Below are positions 44,199 to 53,753 of a stretch of 64,000 nucleotides of DNA, piece after piece. The notes beneath the pieces are model-generated. The model was not told where the DNA came from. It worked only from the letters and a program-made list of their open reading frames with translations, and searched no databases. How positions within the stretch are numbered: position 1 is the stretch's first letter; each line of letters begins with the position of its first letter. Origin of the DNA: JAGNLV01 sp964612145 (GTDB lineage Bacteria; Zixibacteria; MSB-5A5; GN15; FEB-12); NCBI GenBank assembly GCA_964612145.1, contig CAZTBP010000016.1:35742-99741 (forward strand), read 5' to 3'. The position numbers and the translations under genes were made by a program.

Positions 44199-44888
44199 TC
44201 AGTAGAAGACCCGTCGCACGGGTATCGTTATTTTTTCCTCACTTCGATCATCCATCAGCAAGGTAATGGAGCCGGCAAATTCTTTGTCTTTGTAGTCTGG
44301 CTTGATCCGAATAACTCCCCGGGCGCGGTCGTTGGCGCCGACTTTCTCGGGTATTTCCAGCTCGATCTCTTCGATCAGAGTCGAAATCACCTCGATATTG
44401 ACATCTTCATCCGACCGGTTGATCAACTCGAATTTGACTTCGGTGATGTCCCGGGAGCCGGCTTTGGCCAGTTCAAAACGATAAGGCTTGGCAAAGACAG
44501 GCCGCGCCGAATCCGGAAAATCAGTGGTCTGTCCTGACAGGTGGACCCGGTACGGGGCTTCGTTGCCGTTATAAAAAATCATCGGGGAGCGGTTTATGCC
44601 GCCCCGGAGGCGCCTAATGTCCCATTCGATACCAAGTCGGATGCTGTCGCCGGGCGCAATGATCTTTGACTCCAGCTCGGAGACGGCACATGAGCAGCCG
44701 GTCTTGATTTCATCGATCCGGACAGTATCGGTGCCGGTTGAGTGTAGCCAGAAGCTATGGGTGAGAATCGACTGGGTCGGAACCAGCCCGAAGTCAAAGC
44801 GCTGGGCCGGAGCCACCAGTTTCGGCTGTCCGAAGGCAGCGGCCGAGGTCAAAAGAACAGCGGCTATAACTGTCGTCAACTTGCTCAT
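44199..44888 (-). CDS. DUF1573 protein, CSC type
   Basis: 229 residues with signal MSKLTTVIAAVLLTSAAAFG. The core is FDFGLVPTQSILTHSFWLHS, IDEIKTGCSCAVSELESK and LGIEWDIRRLRGGINRSP; the motif is CSC. First of three tandem DUF1573 genes on the minus strand (65 nt before the next). An in-frame start at 44906 is possible; neither has a good ribosome site. Confidence 0.82.
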   Translation of the reverse strand: MSKLTTVIAAVLLTSAAAFGQPKLVAPAQRFDFGLVPTQSILTHSFWLHSTGTDTVRIDEIKTGCSCAVSELESKIIAPGDSIRLGIEWDIRRLRGGINRSPMIFYNGNEAPYRVHLSGQTTDFPDSARPVFAKPYRFELAKAGSRDITEVKFELINRSDEDVNIEVISTLIEEIELEIPEKVGANDRARGVIRIKPDYKDKEFAGSITLLMDDRSEEKITIPVRRVFY

Positions 44889-44972
44889 TTGTTGTTTATA
44901 TCCCAATGTAACTGCGTCGGTTCCAGTAATTTCTCATAATATACCGAATGGTGGCAGAGGTCAAGTGCAGTA

Positions 44973-46385
44973 TTACCCTGGGGTGTTCTGAGCGCAGGTG
45001 ACCGGTGTCGGCCCGCCTCGGAACAGGAAATCAACTAAATAGGTGACATCAGAAACGTCAATTCCGCCATCACCGCTGACATCCGCCTCGGCAGTGCAGG
45101 ATGGCATTGGTCCGCCTCGGAAGAGATAATCGACCAGGAAGGTCAGATCCGAGATGTTCACGTTGCCGTCGTAGTTCACGTCGCCGGCGTCACCGAGGCA
45201 GCATTCGGCTGCGCCGCACTGGGAGGGGACGCCATCCGGGATAATTTTGTAGATCGATCCACCGAGGTCGACAATGTACAGTTCGCCGAAGTAGTCCTCG
45301 CCAAACGAGACAATTGATACTCCGGACAGGCCGAGTTCAGTGGTACGGTCGGTGAAATCAAGAACGCTGGAGCCGTCGAAGGCAAAAGTCCAGATCTGTT
45401 CGCTGCAGAAGTCGGCGAAGAAATAGGTCCCCTGGAGGTCGGGAATGGCGCAGCCCTGGTAAACGTAGCCGCCGGTTACAGCACACTTAAAGGGGACGCC
45501 GCCCCGGGCATATTCGTAAATCGGGTCAGTCAGGCCGGTCAGGGTGTCACAGCCAGACGGTGGATCGTAGCAGGCAGTACCTTCCTTGAGGCGCCAGCCG
45601 TAGTTTTCGCCGCCGGAACTGGCAGCCGGTTGGAAGTCGATTTCTTCAAAGCTGGCCTGGCCGACGTCGGCGATGTACAAGTCGCCGGTGGCGCGATCAA
45701 AGCTGTAGCGCCAGGGATTGCGCAGCCCGAAGGCCCATATTTCGGGCAGCGTGTCGACTGCGGCGGCCCAGGGGTTGTCAGGCGGAATTGAATAGGGGAG
45801 GGTGTTAATATCCAGTCGCAGCATCTTGCCGAGAAGTGTTGTCGGGGTTTGGGCCCGGTTGCCAGGGTCACCGCCGGAGCCGCCATCGCCGAGGCCGATG
45901 TAAAGGTAGCCATCGGGGCCAAAGGCCAGCATGCCGGCGTTGTGGTTCGCAAACGGCTGATTCACAAGCAGAATTCGCTCCTCTGAGGCACGATTGGCCG
46001 AATCCGGGTTACTTGTCACACTAAAGCGAGAAATGCGCGTGGCGCTGTCTATACCGGTGTAATTGACGTAAAAATACGGACTATCTGGGTAGCTGGGGTG
46101 GAAAGCGAGGCCCAGAAGCCCCTGTTCGCCGCCGTTGCTGCCGACACTGTCTTCGATAGTCAGGAAGGGATTGGCCAGAACAGTGTCGTTGCGGATAATT
46201 TCGATTCGACCGAGTTGTTCGACGACGAACAGGCGGGTACTGTCTCCGGGGGCGGAAGAGACAAAAACCGGTTTGGAGAACCCAAAGGCGGTGATTTCTA
46301 CCGTGAGTGGCGTGGCGGCGTAACCCGGAACAGTGACAATAAGAATTAGCAGAGCGACCGTGGTCAGCGCAAGTCGTTGTGGCAT
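44973..46385 (-). CDS. PQQ-dependent sugar dehydrogenase-like protein with dockerin-like tail
   Basis: 470 residues. Signal peptide, then a soluble aldose sugar dehydrogenase propeller of the GSDH/Yli family (GEQGLLGLAFHPSYPDSPYF, NHNAGMLAFGPDGYLYIGLG, NPWRYSFDRATGDLYIADVG, GENYGWRLKEG), ending in two dockerin-like units (GDVNYDGNVNISDLTFLVDY, DVSGDGGIDVSDVTYLVDFL). It would oxidise extracellular sugars if it binds PQQ. The start at 46385 has GAAAGGA; an ATG 8 codons earlier is the alternative. Confidence 0.82.
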   Translation of the reverse strand: MPQRLALTTVALLILIVTVPGYAATPLTVEITAFGFSKPVFVSSAPGDSTRLFVVEQLGRIEIIRNDTVLANPFLTIEDSVGSNGGEQGLLGLAFHPSYPDSPYFYVNYTGIDSATRISRFSVTSNPDSANRASEERILLVNQPFANHNAGMLAFGPDGYLYIGLGDGGSGGDPGNRAQTPTTLLGKMLRLDINTLPYSIPPDNPWAAAVDTLPEIWAFGLRNPWRYSFDRATGDLYIADVGQASFEEIDFQPAASSGGENYGWRLKEGTACYDPPSGCDTLTGLTDPIYEYARGGVPFKCAVTGGYVYQGCAIPDLQGTYFFADFCSEQIWTFAFDGSSVLDFTDRTTELGLSGVSIVSFGEDYFGELYIVDLGGSIYKIIPDGVPSQCGAAECCLGDAGDVNYDGNVNISDLTFLVDYLFRGGPMPSCTAEADVSGDGGIDVSDVTYLVDFLFRGGPTPVTCAQNTPG

Positions 46386-46506
46386 CAGCAATATCCTTTC
46401 GCCTATCATGGTCTTATCTGCGTGGATCAGCGGACATGTTACTCTAAAACTGTTACGAAGCTCGCTGCCGTTTTCGCAGGGGGAGAGTAGTGTTCGGCTG
46501 CCGATT

Positions 46507-47892
46507 CTACCGGCTGACCTGGCGCTCGATATCGAAAATTTTTCCCGGATTCAGTATATTGCGTGGGTCGAACTGCCGTTTGATTTTGCGCATCAGCTCC
46601 AGCACTTCACCCCGATGGTGTTCCTGAAACAGTGCTTTGTGGCGCAGGCCGATACCGTGCTCGCCAGAGATGGCGCCGTCGAATTCGAGGGCTTTTTTTA
46701 TAATGAGTTCATTGACTTCGTTCGCCGTTCGCCACTCAGCCTCGTCATCCTGTCGGGCGAGCATCAGGGCGTGGAGGAGGCCCATACCGACATGCCCGAA
46801 GGTGTGCATCATGATGCCGTGATCTTTGGCGGTGTTGTGGCAGAAGGCAACCATGTCGGGAAGTCTGGATATAGGGAAAGCAACATCGTTGCGGAGGATA
46901 GAGTAACCCGGTTTCCGGTACTTGACGGCGTCGGTGGCCCAATGACGGATCTCCCATGGGTTCTGTCCATGGGACAACGTAATGCGTTTGCCGCCGAGTT
47001 CGTTGCAGACATCTTCGGCCAGTTCAGCATTGGATCTCAGGACCGCTTCAGGACCGTGATATTCCAGGAAGAGGGATGGGGACTCGGTCAGGCCATAGTC
47101 TTTTAGTCTGTTGAGGGCTTCGATGATGGCGCGATCCAGGAACTCGATCGCCGCCAGGTCGAGACCGTAGCGCCGCATTTCGGACACGGCGCGGGAGGCG
47201 GAGACGTCGTCCTCGAATACAAACGCGTCCTGCTGCCGGCCTTCGGGCAAACCGGCTAGCCGGATAGTGACCGAGCCGATGATTGCCAGGGTGCCTTCGG
47301 ACCCCGCTATCAGGTCAACAAGATTGTAGCCGGAGGAGCGTTTCACCGCCCGATTGCCGAGCGTTACGATTTCGCCGGTGCCGGTGACACATTTGAGTTG
47401 AAGGATGTATTCACGAGTACCGCCGTACTTGACTGAATAGATGCCGCTGGCGTTGGTGGCTACCATGCCGCCGATCGTAGCGAGGTCACCCGAGCCGCCG
47501 GGGGAGGGCGGGAAGAACAGGGCGTCGTTCTTCAAGCGAGTATTTAACTTATCGTATATAAGACCTGGCTGCACTTCAACTTGTAAATCGTCCGGCCAGA
47601 TGTTTTCTATTTCGGTCATGCGGCTGACATCGAGCACGATGCCGTTCGCACTCGGTACAGTCGAGCCTTCAAGAGCGCTGCCGCCGCCACGGGTGGTAAT
47701 CGGAACATGGTGGTTATAGCAGAGCTTTACGACCCCGCTTATTTGCTCAAGAGAGAGGGGCCAGACGACTGCCAGGGGTGTAACCGGGGTGGTGGTCGAT
47801 TCGTCTTCAGCCGCCACGGCGAGATGGTCTTTCTGGGTCGAAAACTGATCGTCGGGAACGAGTCCCTTCAAATGGTCGAAGAAGTCACTCAT
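46507..47892 (-). CDS. FAD-linked oxidase (glycolate/D-lactate dehydrogenase type)
   Basis: 461 residues. FAD-binding type 4 domain with TPLAVVWPLSLEQISGVVKL, TTRGGGSALEGSTVPSANGI and GGDLATIGGMVATNASG-like stretches (SGDLATIGGMVATNASGIY), and a C-terminal GlcD-type segment GAISGEHGIGLRHKALFQ ending NPGKIF. It probably oxidises a 2-hydroxy acid such as D-lactate or glycolate. No GlcE/GlcF genes are adjacent. It is 12 nt downstream of the C1 peptidase gene. Confidence 0.88.
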   Translation of the reverse strand: MSDFFDHLKGLVPDDQFSTQKDHLAVAAEDESTTTPVTPLAVVWPLSLEQISGVVKLCYNHHVPITTRGGGSALEGSTVPSANGIVLDVSRMTEIENIWPDDLQVEVQPGLIYDKLNTRLKNDALFFPPSPGGSGDLATIGGMVATNASGIYSVKYGGTREYILQLKCVTGTGEIVTLGNRAVKRSSGYNLVDLIAGSEGTLAIIGSVTIRLAGLPEGRQQDAFVFEDDVSASRAVSEMRRYGLDLAAIEFLDRAIIEALNRLKDYGLTESPSLFLEYHGPEAVLRSNAELAEDVCNELGGKRITLSHGQNPWEIRHWATDAVKYRKPGYSILRNDVAFPISRLPDMVAFCHNTAKDHGIMMHTFGHVGMGLLHALMLARQDDEAEWRTANEVNELIIKKALEFDGAISGEHGIGLRHKALFQEHHRGEVLELMRKIKRQFDPRNILNPGKIFDIERQVSR

Positions 47893-47904
47893 ATCGCGCT
47901 TGGG

Positions 47905-49311
47905 TCACCTCAATTTTTTCAGGGCTTGATAAAATGGATCCCAGGTCGGCAGGACAACCGGATCCTGATCGAATTTAGCTTTGTCGTCCGGTTCAAGCAG
48001 TCGTTTTTCAACAACGACCAGATAGACGTATTCATCAAACCAGTCGTCGTACATGTGCAGATATCCTTTGGCCCCCCGTTTTTCACCCCAGGAGTTTTCG
48101 ACGAGCCATTTGCTCGGCTCGCCGGAGTCGGTCGTGTCCACTCCGACAATCGCCATGGCGTGATTCGGATAACTGTCGCGTAGCGTGATTCGGTCGGCTT
48201 TCGAAATGTCAAACGACATGCCGAGGATGCTCTGGTAGTCGTAGATATCGACCGCGAGGATCCCGGAGTCGCGGTAGTGTTCCTTGCCGACGTCGCAGGC
48301 AAACCAGATGGCGGTGCTGTCGCGGAGGGAGGCCAGGCAGTACTTCTTTAGTACGTCGACCGGGACATTGAGCAATTTGAGATCGTCGGCATCGGCCATG
48401 TTGCGCGAGGATTCGATTTCGTAGAGGATGTCGTAGTCCTTGGCCGGGTTGTCCATCAGGCCGACAAACTCGGGCATCTTGCCGCCGAGATACTCATCGT
48501 AGAAGGACATCGGTGTGTACGGCAGGGGGCCTACGATACTGGAGTCTTTTTTGCTCTCGTAACGGAACGTGAATTCACGGGGCGGCTGACCGTAGGCATA
48601 CGCCAGCAGAGCGTAGATATCGCCTAGCATTTCTTCTTTGCGGGTGCGGAGTTGGTCTGAGTCGGTACCGGCAGCGTGCAGGGCGCGAAGTTCGCTTGCG
48701 AAAACCCGCAGTTTTCGGCTGCAGAGTTTGTTGATATCGCCGGTGGAGATGCTCTGTTTGGTTTCGGGCATGGCTTCGATCGGCACAACGCCGTACTTGT
48801 CGATCAGGCCGGTGGCGTACGTCCACCAGCCGCCATCGCCAAACGGACCGTCGAGAACCAAGGACAGTTCGCGGTCATAGAGAGGCCGTTCACGGAGCCG
48901 AATGATCTCCTCCAGGAAGTTGTTGGCCTTTTCCATCTTGTCCCAGAAGGTCAGGTAAGGCTGGGACAGTTCGAAATTGCCGAGCTGAAGTTTGTTCATC
49001 ACTTTGGGATTGAAAACATTCAGTTCAGCAAACAACCAGCAGCGGCCGGAGCCGGCCTGATTTGTTATCCCGGCGCCCTTGAGCTCGACATTGAACAGCT
49101 TGTCGTGCTCGGTGATAATTCTCCGGTTGAGGGTAAGGTCATTGAGGTCGTTGTTGGTGACGGCGTTGTAGATCGCGGTTGACTGTCGGTTGGCGTTGAA
49201 GTCGGCCTCCAGCTTTTCCAACAATACAGGCGAGAGCTGACCGGGATCTGCGGCGAGGACTCCTGACGAGATCACGGCAACCAGCAGGGCGAATCCGAAG
49301 ATGAGGCGCAT
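47905..49311 (-). CDS. C1B peptidase (aminopeptidase C / bleomycin hydrolase family), exported
   Basis: 468 residues. Signal peptide MRLIFGFALLVAVISSGVLA; catalytic Gln/Cys in TNQAGSGRCWLFAELN, His in YPNHAMAIVGVD and Asn in LVENSWGEKRG. Bleomycin hydrolases are usually cytoplasmic; the signal peptide indicates secretion, as in Bacteroidetes homologues. GGGAG 6 nt before the ATG. Presumably one transcript with the FAD oxidase. Confidence 0.9.
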   Translation of the reverse strand: MRLIFGFALLVAVISSGVLAADPGQLSPVLLEKLEADFNANRQSTAIYNAVTNNDLNDLTLNRRIITEHDKLFNVELKGAGITNQAGSGRCWLFAELNVFNPKVMNKLQLGNFELSQPYLTFWDKMEKANNFLEEIIRLRERPLYDRELSLVLDGPFGDGGWWTYATGLIDKYGVVPIEAMPETKQSISTGDINKLCSRKLRVFASELRALHAAGTDSDQLRTRKEEMLGDIYALLAYAYGQPPREFTFRYESKKDSSIVGPLPYTPMSFYDEYLGGKMPEFVGLMDNPAKDYDILYEIESSRNMADADDLKLLNVPVDVLKKYCLASLRDSTAIWFACDVGKEHYRDSGILAVDIYDYQSILGMSFDISKADRITLRDSYPNHAMAIVGVDTTDSGEPSKWLVENSWGEKRGAKGYLHMYDDWFDEYVYLVVVEKRLLEPDDKAKFDQDPVVLPTWDPFYQALKKLR

Positions 49312-49419
49312 AGTGAACTCCCTTTTTGAGATCGGGCGCCGCGTTTTGCGGCATGGGCCATTTTGCCTTGTAATGTAATATGGAAGGGGGGGGTGAGGAA
49401 ACCGATTTTAAGGGGTTGC

Positions 49420-50697
49420 TCAATGGTTGATGTCAAGCTCAACCTGACCACCGGTTGTGGTGGCGAGGGAAGCACTGATAAGATTGGCGTCGCCGGTCCA
49501 CTGTAAGATCGGTCCGGATTCGATTAACTGGTTGGTAAAGAAGCCATACAGCAGCACGCGGGTAACTTCACCGTCGAAAACGAAATTTATATCAACAGCG
49601 GCGGCGTCAAACAATTCCGGCGTGATTTCATCGTCGAAAATAAACTGCGCCGCAATAATCTTGTCGGTGGTGGCAAGCGTGAGGCGATTGTCATCCATCG
49701 TGAGTTCGGCCGATCCGGGGGTTGGCGGCGAGTGATGGAAGGGTGTGCGGGGAATGTCGCACAGGCAGGGCAGGGGGCAAGCATGAACGTAATCGCGGGT
49801 GACAATGCGCATCATGAAGACGAAATCGTCGAGGCCCAGAGCGGTGCCGTCGTGGTTAACGTCGCTGGCATACGGGTTGAAGACAGTGTCGCCATAGAGC
49901 AGGTGCCGGGTGAACAGCCAGGAATCTTCGATTTCGAACGGGGTGCCGTTCATATTCAAATCGCCGGCGGCGCAGGAGATCTCCGGGCAGCGCACCGAGG
50001 CGCCGCCGTTGACCAGGTTGATAAACGGTACCGGTGATTCGGGCGCACTGGTTACGCACGAATCGTTGGGACCAAAGAACGAAGGAAAGGCGCCGGAGGA
50101 ATGAGTCAGCGACCAGCCACCCGGCTCGAAGATCGACTGGGCGATCGTCTCGACCTGATTATGGGGGACCGGCGTGACTGAGGCCGGGACCGATATGCGG
50201 TTGTCGCCGCAGTCGGTCCAATAGAACCGGACGGGTATATTCTGGCACGAGTAGCTGTCGTCGGTGGTCAAGCGGAAACGGAGCGTGAACAGTGGAAACG
50301 GTTTGGGGGCGAAATGGTAGCAGTCGGGAATAGCCTGGGAGCCGGGCGTGCGGGCGACAGCGATGACTCGGACGGTATCGATTAAGCCGATATACTCGGC
50401 TGGTTCAGCGACAGTCCCGTGTGCAGACTCGAGCAGTTGCCAGCCGCATTCGCCGTGGAGAGGGCCGGGGCGGACATCGACGAGGGTCACCGCCTCGCGG
50501 GGATAGGCGATAAGAAAGGAGAAAGAGGCGAGATTCATCCAGCCGGTTTCGAGATTGATCGGGAGATCGATGACTGCGCTGGGTTCGCCGATGATATTCG
50601 GGCCGGCGATCCGAACCGTAAACGGCTCCATGGGCTGGGAAAAGCCAATGGAGCCGCTTGCAAAGATTGTCAGAATCAGGGCGAGGGCAATTTTCAC
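49420..50697 (-). CDS. Secreted cohesin-like/dockerin-like protein
   Basis: 425 residues starting at GTG (50697), which overlaps the upstream TGA as GTGA, so translation is coupled. Signal peptide (VKIALALILTIFASGSIGFS); a cohesin-like beta domain (PSAVIDLPINLETGWMNLAS, FSFLIAYPREAVTLVDVRPG); a dockerin-like EF-hand pair (GDLNMNGTPFEIEDSWLFTR, DVNHDGTALGLDDFVFMMRI); then a second beta domain. A longer frame upstream would overlap the neighbour and is rejected. Confidence 0.75.
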   Translation of the reverse strand: MKIALALILTIFASGSIGFSQPMEPFTVRIAGPNIIGEPSAVIDLPINLETGWMNLASFSFLIAYPREAVTLVDVRPGPLHGECGWQLLESAHGTVAEPAEYIGLIDTVRVIAVARTPGSQAIPDCYHFAPKPFPLFTLRFRLTTDDSYSCQNIPVRFYWTDCGDNRISVPASVTPVPHNQVETIAQSIFEPGGWSLTHSSGAFPSFFGPNDSCVTSAPESPVPFINLVNGGASVRCPEISCAAGDLNMNGTPFEIEDSWLFTRHLLYGDTVFNPYASDVNHDGTALGLDDFVFMMRIVTRDYVHACPLPCLCDIPRTPFHHSPPTPGSAELTMDDNRLTLATTDKIIAAQFIFDDEITPELFDAAAVDINFVFDGEVTRVLLYGFFTNQLIESGPILQWTGDANLISASLATTTGGQVELDINH

Positions 50698-53522
50698 TTG
50701 AGTAGAACCATTTTTTTCGATGCCGTGTAGCCGTCGGCGGTGATGCGATAGTAATAGATACCGCTGACTGCTACCTGTCCGTCGTTGTTGGTGCCGTTCC
50801 ATCTTGCGTTGTGTCTGCCCGCAGTATAATAGTTTGTCTGTTCGTACACAAGCTGCCCGAGGACGTTGAAGATCTCGATGGTGATGTCGGTGTCGCGCGG
50901 GAGATCGAAGGGGATGATGGTTTCGAGATTAAACGGGTTGGGGTGGTTCTGGTAGAGGGCGAACTCAATCGGCAGGGTCGGGTCGTCGTTGTCAGGAGCG
51001 TCGGTTGGGATTCGCAACGTTACCTTCACCGGCAAGCCGTCGAACGTCGCTGTCTCGAACAACACCGGGCTGCCCGGCTGGTCGTAGGAGAAGAGCGGGC
51101 CGGGGGAGATAGCGTTGCCGTCGTCGGAGATCATGAGGATGCGGGTAAGGGCAGTATCCGCATGATAGGTGGAACGTAATGTGAACCCCTGTACCTCAAG
51201 GGTCGGCTGCACCTGCCCGTTAACCTCGCAGTAAACCGCGCCCAGCAACGTGTCACTGTCGATAGAATCGAGGGAGACAATATTGCCGTCGAATGAGAAG
51301 TAGGCTGTGGCGGTGTCGGGGTCTGGCGGGTAGGGTCGGCCATCGCCAATGATTACGCGAAGCATGTAGACGAGGTCTTCGATCGTGGCTTCAGCGCCGT
51401 CTCTGGTGACGTCGGTGTTGCGAAGTTGATGCGAGTACGCAGCGGGGTCCAGAAGGTCCTTACCGTAAACGAGGTAGTTACTGAAAAGCATCAGGTCGGC
51501 GACTTCAAATGGAATACCATTGAGGTTAACATCGCCCCGATCATCGATGTCGCCGCTTGAGTACACGTCAAGTCCGCCGCTATAAAAATCAATCAATCGT
51601 ACCGGTTCACGGCCGGGATCTGTGCCTTCGAAGCAGATGTCGGGGGCGCCCGTGTTATTCGGGAACGTACCGGATAATTTGGTTACCTCGCGCGGGAAAG
51701 CACCGGTCGAGTCATAGACTAACACGCGGTTTGAAACTCCCACCTTGAATTGATACGGTATGGCAATTTGATCCTGAAATGAGACGCTGTTATCGCCGCA
51801 GTCAATCCAGGAGAACTGAATTGGCACCCAGCCCCCTTCGTAGGTGCGGTCGTTTGTCACGAGGAATTCAAGTGTGAAGAGTGTAAAGGGAAGATCTGTC
51901 GTATGGCAGCTCGGGTGGAAATCCCCGTTGTTGGTTTCGGCAATGCCGACCACACGCACAAGTCCCGAAGGACAATTGGGCTCGCAGCCGCTAGCGGGGC
52001 CGTAGCGGTAGGTGAAGTACTCCCAGTCGCAGGTGTCGATAATACTGCCGGGAAGAGCCTGTTGAAAGGTGAGAATTCTGGCGTCATAACTCAGCAGCAT
52101 ATCGAAGCCGTAGAAGTGGACATCGTTTTCGCTCACGGTGACATCGATAGACTCCCGCGCCCCCTGATAGGTGTTGCGGGTGCGCTCAACCTCGATTTTC
52201 GTGACCTCCCGCTTCTCGTGCAGGAAAGAGAATATACAAACCGATGTGTCGATACCGTCGATGGCGATAGCGGTGACATCGAATTGAACGCCCTCCTCCT
52301 CGGGCGTTGTCTCCATGCTGAACTGCCCGCTGCGCGGGTCAAATCGCCAGGGGAGCGTCGGGGTTGGGGCGACGTCGGCGATGTAGATATTCGGGGGCCG
52401 CTGGCACGAGTCGGGGTCGATAGCATGGAGGGTCTTGTTGAACGTGTAACTGCCGGTGGGCAGGGAGACGGTCAGGGTGCTGCACGGGGAGTCAACAAAC
52501 TCGGGTGGCTGGTTCTCGGCTACCTGAATCCAGAAACGGCAGTTCCGGTCGCTGTCGGTGCGCCAGCCGGCGTAATCGGCAATGACCTCCTGCGCCAGCA
52601 CGCGTCCGGCATCAGTCGGTCGCGGGCGGAAATAAAACTCACCGGTTTGGTGGTTGATAAAAGCCGGCGGGCGGGACAGTGAATCGCGCTTCAGGCTGTA
52701 GGTGATTCCGGTCCGGGAGTCAGGATAATCCGGATCGACTGCTGTGATAGTATCTTTGAGTTCACCGCAAAGGGGGACCATAAGCGTTCCGGCCGGACAC
52801 TCTGTAAACCGAGGTACGACACGATCACGGGTTTCAATAACTACCGGGATCTGAATGGTGTCCGATCCGGACGTGAGCAGCAAGTTCACGACGAATTTAC
52901 CGCCCTGATCGCTGGCGGTCAGTTGAACCCAAAGCACAGTATCCTCAACCAGAGAGATCAGTCCGGCAGGCGCGGGATCAATGGACTCAATAGTCAGGCG
53001 TGGCGTTTCACAGGAGTCAGGTTCGTGAATCTTAAACGCCAGCAGTGTATCGACCGGAGCGGGGATACGGGCCACCATGGATGGGCCGTGACCGAAGACC
53101 TCGAAAATCGGCTGCAGTCTTGGCGGCGTGTTTCGGTACCGCAGCCAAAAGATGCAATTGCCCGAATCAGATGTCTCTAAATCCGTATTGAAAATCGAGG
53201 CGGCGATCTCGACCTTGTACATGCGGCGGGTATCCTCCGGTTGCGGGTACCTGATCCAGTTACCCGACTTTTCGTCAAGCTCACCCGGGCCGGACACGAG
53301 ATGATACCGTAGCCGCCCTCGAGCATTGGGCTGATTGGGAATCTTCGCTTCGAAGGTGAAGGAAACGAACTCCTGGCAAGTCGATATGTTACTGAACGAG
53401 TAATCCGGACAACTGGTAAACACCGGCGTTTCAAGTTCATCCGGCGGCACTGCCGAAACGGCCCCGGCTAACAGCACTATAGTGATCCCCACTATTATGA
53501 CAGAGAAAAATCGACGTGACAT
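50694..53522 (-). CDS. Large secreted cadherin/cohesin/dockerin-like protein with Por-type C-terminus
   Basis: 942 residues. Signal peptide (FFSVIIVGITIVLLAGAVSA), several Ig/cadherin-like repeats (about residues 30-440, with repeating DPDSCxxP motifs), a cohesin-like domain (FYGFDMLLSYDARILTFQQA), a dockerin-like unit (GDVNLNGIPFEVADLMLFSN, DVTRDGAEATIEDLVYMLRV), and a C-terminal FlgD/Por-type sorting domain (ALYQNHPNPFNLETIIPFDL to YRITADGYTASKKMVLLK). Substrates of type IX or related secretion carry such a tail. It is coupled to the 425-residue gene downstream. Start at 53522 or 53534. Confidence 0.8.
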   Translation of the reverse strand: MSRRFFSVIIVGITIVLLAGAVSAVPPDELETPVFTSCPDYSFSNISTCQEFVSFTFEAKIPNQPNARGRLRYHLVSGPGELDEKSGNWIRYPQPEDTRRMYKVEIAASIFNTDLETSDSGNCIFWLRYRNTPPRLQPIFEVFGHGPSMVARIPAPVDTLLAFKIHEPDSCETPRLTIESIDPAPAGLISLVEDTVLWVQLTASDQGGKFVVNLLLTSGSDTIQIPVVIETRDRVVPRFTECPAGTLMVPLCGELKDTITAVDPDYPDSRTGITYSLKRDSLSRPPAFINHQTGEFYFRPRPTDAGRVLAQEVIADYAGWRTDSDRNCRFWIQVAENQPPEFVDSPCSTLTVSLPTGSYTFNKTLHAIDPDSCQRPPNIYIADVAPTPTLPWRFDPRSGQFSMETTPEEEGVQFDVTAIAIDGIDTSVCIFSFLHEKREVTKIEVERTRNTYQGARESIDVTVSENDVHFYGFDMLLSYDARILTFQQALPGSIIDTCDWEYFTYRYGPASGCEPNCPSGLVRVVGIAETNNGDFHPSCHTTDLPFTLFTLEFLVTNDRTYEGGWVPIQFSWIDCGDNSVSFQDQIAIPYQFKVGVSNRVLVYDSTGAFPREVTKLSGTFPNNTGAPDICFEGTDPGREPVRLIDFYSGGLDVYSSGDIDDRGDVNLNGIPFEVADLMLFSNYLVYGKDLLDPAAYSHQLRNTDVTRDGAEATIEDLVYMLRVIIGDGRPYPPDPDTATAYFSFDGNIVSLDSIDSDTLLGAVYCEVNGQVQPTLEVQGFTLRSTYHADTALTRILMISDDGNAISPGPLFSYDQPGSPVLFETATFDGLPVKVTLRIPTDAPDNDDPTLPIEFALYQNHPNPFNLETIIPFDLPRDTDITIEIFNVLGQLVYEQTNYYTAGRHNARWNGTNNDGQVAVSGIYYYRITADGYTASKKMVLLK

Positions 53523-53753
53523 AACAGTCCCCATCCCTTGGAAGTGACTAAATGTACAGATGTATGATTATAGAGTAAGATAGCGAATTTCTTGCCGATG
53601 TCAATTGGTGATTGGGGATTGGGGCTCGAGATGTATGTCGTGGAGACGGTTGGGCCATTTTGTGCAGGGAACATACAGGGCAAAAAAAACTTTTATTACC
53701 GCAGAAAATGGCTACATTGAACGCCGATCAACCTAATCAGAACCGACAGGAAA

